Source of the DNA: Nageia nagi
Taxonomy: Eukaryota > Pinophyta
Assembly (NCBI GenBank): GCA_050084985.1
Contig: JBITNC010000001.1
Coordinates: 133,982,001-134,046,000, forward strand
DNA: 64,000 bases
Direction: 5' to 3'
The notes below the pieces were generated by a model, which ran no database searches, had not been told where the DNA came from, and saw only the letters and a program-made list of their open reading frames with translations. Shown here one piece after another: positions 57,404 to 64,000 of this stretch. Made by a program: the position numbers and the translations under genes. Numbering within the stretch: the first letter of the stretch is position 1; each line of letters begins with the position of its first letter.

Positions 57404-59667
57404 TTAGAGTCTCCTACTAGACCCCCCACCCCCTACACTAGAGCTAGTAGCCCTGCTAGAGGTGCCACCCCCGCACCGTGCCCTGTATTTCTCTGTGCGG
57501 GCCTTCTCCTCATCAATCTGTCTCTCAGCCTGGCGAAGCTGCTCGTAGAGGACCTTGATTTCTTTGTTGGCCGCCTGTAAGTCTTGATAGATACCAGCAT
57601 AATCTCCTCCTCCAAACCGTAGACGGCCCTGTAGCTCTCTGATCTCCTCATCCTTCTGATCGATTTGGCTACGCAGCCTAGCAATCTCAACCTTAGGATC
57701 TGTGACATAGCATTAATATATCATGTTAGTTCCTTGCGTATTATGAAAAATAGAAAGTCAAAGCAAAGTAAAAGAGAGTAGTTTACCATCATCATCTTCC
57801 TCGTAGGCTTCATCCTCCCAGTCTGATTCTGTCTTATATTCAGGTTCATATTCGTCCTGGTCCGGATCAGTCTCCTCATTGTCGTCATGCCCTGCATCTA
57901 GAGATGTGTCACGAGCGTATGAAGAGCTACTCTCCCCTCCCCATCCTACCATGGTGAAGGGAGTGTCCCACCCAGTCTCTGTGTCTCTTGGGTCCTCATC
58001 CTCCCATGCATCGTCTCCCACGTCAGTATCGTGAATGCCTATGTGGTGAGGGCAGCGTGTCCTCCACCAGTCTAGATAGTCCTCGGTATGATCAGGTCCA
58101 TCTATGTCTTCATCCACATCATAGTCGGAGTCCTCGCTGGGGGACTCCCAGTCTGGTTCCCAGTCTGGTACTGGCTCATAATCCTCTGGGAGGTGCCTGC
58201 TACGGTAGTAGCGCACTACTATCCTGCAGTCATCCGGTATACCCTGCTGGAGGCCGAATTGGCGGAGTACCCGCTCTGGCCTGTATGGCTCCACTAGTGC
58301 CCTCCATGCCTGTAGATAGGTAGGGTGTCTCACCCATATCATCTCCTCTAGGTCTTCCTCCCACTCTGGTACACCTCCCCGATAAGGACGCCAGTAGATC
58401 TGCACTTCCTGTAGTAAGTCAAGTCGCACACGCCATCCTTCTAGGTCTATGTTAGGGAAGTTTGGTACCTTGGTCGTTGCCCACCGTTGCCAGGTGGGGG
58501 CATCATCTGGCTGGTCTAGGGGCAGTATAGTCAGTCTAGAAATAGTGATGTGCTCATAGGCCCACACCTGTAGGATCATAGAGTGAGCCACCTGTCTCCC
58601 CTTTCTCTCCACCTCCGCAAAGCCGTGGAGATCATGATAAAATTATGCCAGTATTGCGGGGCACCATGCATATCACTGTCTGTGTATAACCATGTCCTGA
58701 ATAATAGGAACCATACCTACTGGGAAGGTCTCACTGCTCTTGTCTGGATATACAATAGCATCTAGAAGGTAGGCAATGAGGAGCCTCATTCGTAGGTCAC
58801 CCCGTGCTGGAGGATCCTCTGGCACATGTCTCACTAGTGACACACCCCTCTTCCTGTGATTCACCTCGTCTGATCCCGTCAGCCATGTAGCCCATACCTC
58901 TGCCTGTTCCAAGCTCGGAATAGGAATCATGTTCACTAGTTTCCCCCTGATAGGAAGCCTAGTGATCCTGTAGATATCCTCTAAGGTTACTGTAATCTCA
59001 CCAGTGGGAAGATGAAAGGTGTTGGAATTCGGATCCCACCTCTCCATCAAAGCTGTAAGCATGTTGCGGTCATGAAACACATATTCAGCAAATGCAAGGT
59101 GGCTAAATGAAATATCCTCTAGAATACTCCGGGCTGCGTCAGTTTGGGGCCACTGTTGGGCAGTGGTGAAGGCAGCACTCTTGCCGGATGGTCGCATGAG
59201 GTATGCACGGTCCTGCAAGAAAAGAATGACAAAAGATAAGTTAGTGTCAAGGTATAAAACACATAATAGCAAAAACAATATTGGTGAAAAGGACCGCCCA
59301 CGGTCTAGATCAGGTGAGAAGGACCGCCCACGGTCCAAACTGGGGCAGAAAGGACCGCCAACGGTCCTGTTTTCATGTATAAAGGGGATGAAATTCGGGG
59401 CACAGGTTCATACGGATGAGCTTAGTGCAGCCATAATACCAGAAATTCGGAAAAATAGAGTGAAAAGGGAAAACGTAGGGCTAGGGTTTGCAACAGGAAA
59501 ACCCTAGGGGCAGTTTAGGAAACCAGTGTATAAGCAGCTAAAAATCGGAAGACAAACAAAAGCATAGCAAGGAAAAGGTAGGAAATGCAATGTACCTGAT
59601 GACCAACAGGAGAATCAGCTACCAATGCAGCTCTGTGTCCAGCTCGGCGTGTGATAGGTAGGGCCAT
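57404..59667 (-). CDS. Plant mobile domain protein, four exons, antisense in the retrotransposon
   Basis: Proposed exons: 59667-59596, 59212-58691, 58612-57787 and 57699-57404, giving 571 residues. Junctions 1 and 3 have clean GT-AG borders and keep the frame (exon 3 donor GATG/GTAAAC, exon 4 acceptor CACAG/ATCC restores an Asp codon). The 58690-58613 segment (78 nt, GT...AG) holds two stops and is best read as an intron. Exon 2 has MLTALMERWDPNSNTFHLPT and GEITVTLEDIYRITRLPIRG; exon 3 has QVAHSMILQVWAYEH and RPERVLRQFGLQQGIPDD. These are hallmarks of the PMD (aminotransferase-like plant mobile domain) fold. Residues about 340-473 are highly acidic, and exon 4 (474-571) is a coiled coil with a Gly/Ser-rich end. 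Arabidopsis PMD proteins MAIN and MAIL1 are nuclear and affect transposon silencing; the role of element-borne copies is unknown. Confidence 0.85.
58613..58690 (-). other. Candidate 78-nt intron (stop-bearing) in the PMD gene
   Basis: Begins GTTATA and ends GCGGAG on the minus strand; both flanks are in phase 0. Codons 6 and 16 of the segment are stops (TGA, TAA). The homologous segment in the old copy (63661-63738) is also exactly 78 nt, starts GT, ends AG and has stops at the same two codons. Confidence 0.55.
59291..59367. repeat. GC-rich modules 6-8 in PMD intron 1
   Basis: Three units: ggaccgcccacggtct (59291-59306), ggaccgcccacggtcc (59321-59336) and ggaccgccaacggtcc (59352-59367), spaced about 30 bp apart. 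Confidence 0.9.
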
Positions 59668-59812
59668 AGCATGCAGCGCAGCAATACAGGAAGAATCCCC
59701 AAGTGATAGTGACAAAATCACCCGCTAAACCTCTCTGAATCGGTCTCTCAAGCTCTAGGATGCTCTCAGCTATGAAAATGACAGGGTGAACAAATGAGGA
59801 AGGGTGGGGCCC

Positions 59813-59820
59813 CTTTTATA
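59813..59820 (-). promoter_or_regulatory. TATA box of the antisense PMD gene
   Basis: TATAAAAG on the minus strand, in a GC-rich context (CTATAAAAGGGGCCCC), about 146 bp upstream of the ATG at 59667. The old copy has TATAAAAG at 62547-62554, 152 bp before its ATG. Confidence 0.75.
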
Positions 59821-59962
59821 GAAAGGTTAGGGCACACACTTCAAGATGAATTTCGATTTAAGCATTTGGCATGCGTGGACAAGCAATTAAGCATCAATTT
59901 GGAATCCAGGAGTAATTTGCAGAGACCTGATTTTCATGATTTTTGATGAGTCCTCAAGAAAA

Positions 59963-60030
59963 GGACCGCCCGCGGTCTTAGAGAAGGCCGCCGGCATTCT
60001 AAGTCAGCAAGAAATGATCGCCCGCGTTCC
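59963..60030. repeat. GC-rich modules 9-11 upstream of the PMD promoter
   Basis: ggaccgcccgcggtct (59963-59978), ggccgccggcattct (59986-60000) and gatcgcccgcgttcct (60016-60031). They lie 150-220 bp upstream of the antisense TATA box. The first two have decayed counterparts in the old element (54755-54775). Confidence 0.85.
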
Positions 60031-60114
60031 TTTATCCAGAAAATCAGCTTATTGAGTATCATGAGTGCATCATAGATGTTTTACGAATGATATATCCAAG
60101 AGAATATTGCGTTG

Positions 60115-60720
60115 AGTTTTTGTGTTTGCAGACTTGAGTGATCAGATTATCATACTTTTGAGTGGAGTCTAACTCCCGTGATCAGATTATCATGCTTGTG
60201 AGTGGAGTCCAGCTCCCGTGATCAGATTATCATGCTTTTGAGTGGAGTCCAGCTCCCGTGATCAGATTATCATGCTTTTGAGTGGAGTCCAGCTCCCATG
60301 GTTAGATCATCATGCTTGTGAGTGGAGTTCCAGCTCCCATGGTTAGATTGTCATGCTTTTGAGTGGAGTCTAGCTCCTGTGATCAGATTATCATATGCTC
60401 ATAAGTGGAGTCCAGCTCCCATGATCAGATTATCATGCTTTTGAGTGGAGTCCAGCTCCCATGGTTAGATTATCATGCTTGTGAGTGGAGTTCTAGCTCC
60501 CATGGTTAGATTGTCATGCTTATGAGTGGAGTTCCAGTTCCTGTGATCAGATTATCATGCTTATGAGTGGAGTCCAGCTCCCATAGTCAGTTTATCATGT
60601 GCTTATCATGTGGCTATGAGTGGAGTCCAGCTCCCATAGTCAGCTTATCATGTGGCTATGAGTGGAGTCAAGCTCCCATAGTCAGCTTATCATGCTTCTT
60701 GGTGGAGTGTCAGCTCCATC
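60115..60720. repeat. 40-bp tandem array of the young element
   Basis: About fourteen units of roughly gtgatcagattatcatgctt + ttgagtggagtccagctccc. It has the same 40-bp period and similar words as the older array (54121-54605, opposite strand). Confidence 0.9.
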
Positions 60721-61190
60721 AGTTTATCATTGTTTTGCGGAGTTCGGTTCTTATGTGACTGCAGCTAGTGTGAAGGCTCAGTTGTATGGAACTTAGCTCT
60801 CCCTATCAGCTTATCACTTGTTTTGCGAAGTTCGGTTCTTATGTGACTGCAGCCAGTGTGAAGGCTCAATTGTGTGGAACTTAGCTCTCCCCCATCTGCT
60901 TATCATTGTTTTGCGGAGTTTGGTTCTTCGGCAACTGGAGTACACCTCTTGATGTGAGGGCTCAGTTGTGTGGATACTTAGCTCTCCCATTATCAGCTTA
61001 TCATTATTTTGCGGAGTTCAGTTCTTCGGCAACTGGAGTACACCTCTTGATGTGAGGGCTCAGTTGTGTGGATACTTAGCTCTCCCATTATCAGCTTATC
61101 ACTTGTTTTGCGGAGTTCGGTTCTTCGGCAACTGCAGTACACCTCTTGATGCGAGGGCTCAGTTGTGTGGAACTTAGCTCTCCCCTGTGT
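60720..61190. repeat. Tandem array, 88-100 bp, five units
   Basis: Units run cagcttatcattgttttgcg + gagttcggttctt... to gaacttagctctccc. Two subtypes exist, one with atgtgactgcag and one with cggcaactggagtacacctc. Confidence 0.85.
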
Positions 61191-61320
61191 TTGGTTATGG
61201 TTATCATGTTTGGTCTTGTGAGTTGATCATGTGTGTTATCATGTCTTGTCTTGTGAGTTGATCATGTGTGTTATCATGTCTTGTCTTGCGAGTTGGTCAT
61301 ATGTGTTGTGATGTGGTTTT
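61190..61320. repeat. Short tandem array, about 33-bp unit
   Basis: Three units of tgtgttatcatgtcttgtct + tgtgagttgatca. Confidence 0.8.
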
Positions 61321-61651
61321 GTCAATTTGTCGTCCGGCCGGCATGTGTGGTTAAGTCGTCTGTCCCGTCATTGTTATGTGTGTTGTCAAGCATGTTGTCT
61401 TGGGTCATCAGCATTGCAGCAAGATTATCAGATTATCAGACATATCATGCTATCACCTTCTACAGCAAAATGCAAGGGGCAAGGCATGCCCAAGGTAATA
61501 TCAAAAGGGAGTTTTCTCAACCTATAAGCTTATCATGATGTTGTTTAAATGGTTAGTGTTTATCATTGCTTATCAAAATTGCTTGCTATGATGTTGTGTT
61601 TTTACTTTGAATGCAAAATCTCAGGTCACCTCATGTTTCTTTCGATTTCAC

Positions 61652-61668
61652 ATCCAAAGTGGGGCATC
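61652..61668 (+). promoter_or_regulatory. Polypurine tract of the young element
   Basis: atccaaagtggggcatc directly precedes TGTTAACA of the 3' LTR and matches the tract of the older element. Confidence 0.85.
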
Positions 61669-62501
61669 TGTTAACACATAAAAATGATTTTATGCTTTTA
61701 AATCAATGAATTAATGAAATATGCTTGGCTTAACTATATGTCTTGAATGAATTAAAGTGATAATATCAATGTTTGGCTTGAATATGAATATTGCATGGTT
61801 TATCTTGAATATTGCATGGATTATCTTGTTTATTGGAATGTTTATCTTAAATCTTGTGAATTAACCTTATTTATGTGGATGCACGCCGACCTATGGGCGG
61901 TATTACCTATATCTATATAAATAAGGGATCTAATAGTAAGTCCACGATAACAAGGATACACATGATCTCGCGTATGGTCTTGTAAGTGGCTACCCCTAAG
62001 GTATCTCTTGGTACCGCCTACAAGGCTGTGGTTTGTGTGCTTCCTTACGCGAGCTCTCCTGACATCTGCGATCAATTCTGATATTATACTGCTATCTGAG
62101 ATATCTATACTGAAGATCTGGACCTAACTGAGAGGTCAAAGCTATCAAGATAAGGCCGCCGGTGCTCCTTTGTGAACGGAAGAACACCGCCGGTGCTCTT
62201 ATACCACTGAAACGGACCGCCCGCGGTCCTCTTTTGGCATCATTGCAGGTTACGACGCTGTTGGAAAGGTAGCTCATCATCACTACATTGCCAATCTCAG
62301 CATCTTTCGTTGTCAGGTATGTTCCGTGAGGTTAGTACATAAATCACAGTCTTGGTTGTTACATTTATACTTCTGAATTGTTATATGTTGTTTATTGTTA
62401 TCTAGAATAAATTGCTACCCGTAGCTAGAATACAGATAATATTGAGTTTGTAGATAGTTGCTTATTTACTTATTTGCACTCTCAATTTTTATTTGTAAAT
62501 A
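61669..62501 (+). repeat. 3' LTR (833 bp) of the young element
   Basis: Differs from the 5' LTR by one C in a C-run (near 61993), an A/G change near 62309 and the penultimate base (AATA for AACA). It contains GC-rich modules at 62153-62168, 62185-62199 and 62214-62229. Confidence 0.95.
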
Positions 62502-62506
62502 GGTAT
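62502..62506. repeat. Target site duplication ggtat, right
   Basis: Identical to 54869-54873. Confidence 0.9.
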
Positions 62507-62546
62507 GCAAATCAAGGCTATTAAGGGATATGTGCCCTTGAAATCT

Positions 62547-62554
62547 TATAAAAG
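62547..62554 (+). promoter_or_regulatory. TATA box of the old PMD copy
   Basis: TATAAAAG in the context cttataaaagagtg, 152 bp upstream of the ATG at 62706; conserved with the young copy. Confidence 0.7.
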
Positions 62555-62705
62555 AGTGTTGAACCCCCTTTCATTATCACTTGCCTATATTTTTAGAGTG
62601 GAAAGTGATTAGAAGTTTTGAGAACCTATAAGGTGGGTGCTTTTTCTTGATTCTGTTACTATCAACTTGTGATTTACCTTTGCTTCTTTTTCACATCTCC
62701 CTATC

Positions 62706-64000
62706 ATGGCTTTATCGATTACACATCGAGAGGGACATAGAGCTACTTTAGTGATGAACTTTATTGATGGTCATTAGGTAAATCATCTTTACCTATCTTT
62801 CTTTGGTGCATTCTTGATTTGTTTTTGTGTGATTTGTTTTTACATAGTTTTCTTATAAGTTCGATATCCTATTCTTAAAGTTTTACCCATTAGAATACCT
62901 TTGATTTCATTTTTGACTTTTAGCACTATTTTTCATTTCTCTACCTCTATGATTAGGTTGTTCTTTTTTGGATGACCCTACTCATGAAATTTTATCAATT
63001 TTTTGTCTGAGAAGAGGGTCGCTAGCAATCCCTTCTACCCTAGTTCAGACTATGGGTGGTCCTCTTTTACTACTTTGCAAAACTCAAAAATGCATTAATA
63101 ATGAAAACTAATATTACTTTTCGAGTGTTTTGCACCAAGATCATAGCTATTATATGCAAGATTTCAAAAAGAGTACTACATTTATGATTTCCCAGCAATG
63201 GCTCCAGTCAGATGAGAGCTAGAGCACACTTGAGGCTATTTCCTTGAGCTATTTGGCCTTTGCTGATTACATCTATCATGATTGGGATATGTTGACAACT
63301 CTAATGGAGAGGTGGGATCCTAATTCCAACACCTTTCACTTACATACAAGGGAGATTATAGTGACTCTTGAGAATATCTATAGGATCACTAGGTTACCTA
63401 TCAGAGATAAGCTAGTGAACATGGTCCTCGTTCCTAGTATGGAATGAGTAGAGGAGTGGGATATGTGGCTCATGGGCTCAGATGAGGTGAACCAAAGGAA
63501 GAGGGGAGTTTCCATAATGAGATATGTACCAAAGGATCCTCCAACATGAGCTAACTTATGATTGAGGCTCCTTATTGCTTACCTACTAGATGTTGTTGTC
63601 TATCCAGATAAGAGCAACACTACATTCCCTATGGGGATGGTGCCTATTATCATGGACATGGTCCAACATGAGCAATAATACACCTAGTGTATAGCTATTT
63701 TGGCATAGATATATCATGATTTGTACACATTCACTAAGGTGGTGAGAGGGGGGAGATAAGTGGCTCACTCCATGATACTACAGGTATGGGCCTATGATCA
63801 TATAGGCATCTCTAAACTAGCCTCTCTACCACAAGATCTACCTAATGATGTGCCCACATGGTAGCGATGGGAAACTACACATGGTATTAAATTTCCTAAT
63901 GTCAACCTAAAGGGATGGAGGATATGATTCGATACACTAAGAGAGTCATAGATGCATTGGCATCCATACAGATATGCCCCAGAGTGGATCGATGACATAC
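62706..64000 (+). pseudogene. Plant mobile domain pseudogene of the older element
   Basis: Exons match the young copy: 62706-62777 (72 nt, MALSITHREGHRATLV...), 63139-63660 (522 nt, the same length as in the young copy) and 63739 to beyond the window end. Exon 2 reads SYLAFADYIYHDWDMLTTLM and ERWDPNSNTFHLHTREIIVT. Stops include the last codon of exon 1 (CAG to TAG), a TAG in DES*, CAG to TGA near 63446, TGA near 63547 and later ones. Most are explained by C to T or G to A changes. The exon 2 acceptor is also lost (gcag to accaag). It cannot encode a working protein. Confidence 0.88.
63013..63065. repeat. Decayed GC-rich modules in the old PMD intron
   Basis: gggtcgctagcaatccc and agactatgggtggtcctctt resemble the GGACCGCC..CGGTCC modules after loss of CpGs. 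They lie in intron 1, as modules 6-8 do in the young copy. Confidence 0.55.

Larger units (their letters stand above)
54874..62501 (+). mobile_element. Young gag-only LTR retrotransposon with antisense PMD gene (7.6 kb)
   Basis: LTRs of 834 and 833 bp differ at about three positions, a perfect ggtat duplication flanks it, and primer site, gag and polypurine tract are intact, so the insertion is recent. The interior holds an open Tat/Ogre-like gag (55799-57007), no pol, an antisense four-exon plant-mobile-domain gene (57404-59667) with its own TATA box, and tandem arrays (60115-61320) before the 3' LTR. A GC-rich near-palindrome is scattered through it. It probably moves with enzymes supplied by an autonomous relative. 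Gag-only elements (TR-GAGs), extra antisense ORFs and hypervariable 3' tandem repeats are known separately in plant Ty3/gypsy elements. Confidence 0.92.
52906..64000 (-). mobile_element. Older LTR element of the PMD family, split by the young copy, incomplete
   Basis: Parts visible: 3' LTR (52906-53697), polypurine tract, tandem arrays (53741-54605), decayed GC motifs (54727-54775), then after the young element (54874-62501) the TATA box and antisense PMD pseudogene (62547 to the window end). Orientation is minus, with the PMD copy on the plus strand, so PMD is antisense to the element here too. Gag and the 5' LTR should lie beyond 64000. Confidence 0.8.

Noticed and set aside
57988-58323. 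Plus-strand open frame of 111 codons.
   Set aside because: It is the reverse shadow of PMD exon 3; the minus-strand frame carries the recognisable domain and splice signals.
1-64000. CRISPR arrays, bacterial operons, ribosome binding sites or rRNA genes.
   Set aside because: The repeats are plant-type tandem arrays without spacer structure, and nothing prokaryotic or rRNA-like was seen.

Overview
The window looks like nuclear DNA of a seed plant with a large, transposon-rich genome. It is AT-rich and consists mostly of nested, decayed retroelements: plant Ty3/gypsy elements primed by initiator-Met tRNA, plant LINEs with a DUF4283-type ORF1, hAT elements, a plant mobile domain (PMD) gene and one plant UDP-glycosyltransferase remnant. 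A gymnosperm fits this texture, but nothing in the sequence fixes the species. I found no intact host gene, no rRNA and no convincing tRNA gene.

Layout. 1-7806: a minus-strand LTR retrotransposon cut by the window edge, with no recognisable pol and several internal tandem arrays. 7807-8262: degenerate CCCTAA telomere-like repeats. 8263-14990: AT-rich decayed DNA with a gypsy protease fossil. 15040-22760: a minus-strand hAT-like transposase pseudogene split by an almost full-length minus-strand LINE (16296-22181) with a 9-bp target duplication. 23560-26915: plus-strand LINE remnants. 26916-33592: a decayed Ty3/gypsy element with recognisable gag, protease, RT, RNase H and integrase, holding a solo LTR in its RNase H region. 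33679-39021: a gag-protease-only gypsy element with a perfect 5-bp target duplication (ttgaa), its 5' LTR split by another solo LTR. 40789-41214: a UGT pseudogene reduced to its two ends. 41872-42529: a near-perfect 329-bp tandem duplication. 43000-44728: an older duplication, one copy of which holds a 719-bp hAT-type element with an 8-bp target duplication. 46930-47334: a gypsy integrase fossil.

The right-hand 11 kb is the most interesting part. A young plus-strand LTR element (54874-62501, target duplication ggtat, LTRs differing at about three positions) encodes an intact gag but no pol. In antisense it carries a four-exon gene for a plant mobile domain protein, with its own TATA box. It sits inside an older minus-strand member of the same family, whose 3' LTR (52906-53697), 40-bp tandem array and decayed PMD gene (62706 to beyond 64000) lie on either side. 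Exon 1, exon 2, the 78-nt stop-bearing segment and the TATA spacing correspond between the two PMD copies. A GC-rich near-palindrome (type GGACCGCCCGCGGTCC) occurs about 14 times in the young element: in the LTRs, next to the 3' end of the antisense gene, in its first intron and upstream of its promoter. Decayed versions lie at matching places in the old copy.

My reading is a non-autonomous gag-only family (TR-GAG-like) that needs pol from elsewhere, maintains an antisense PMD passenger gene and uses a dispersed GC-rich motif of unknown role. The structure is visible in the sequence; the function is inference.
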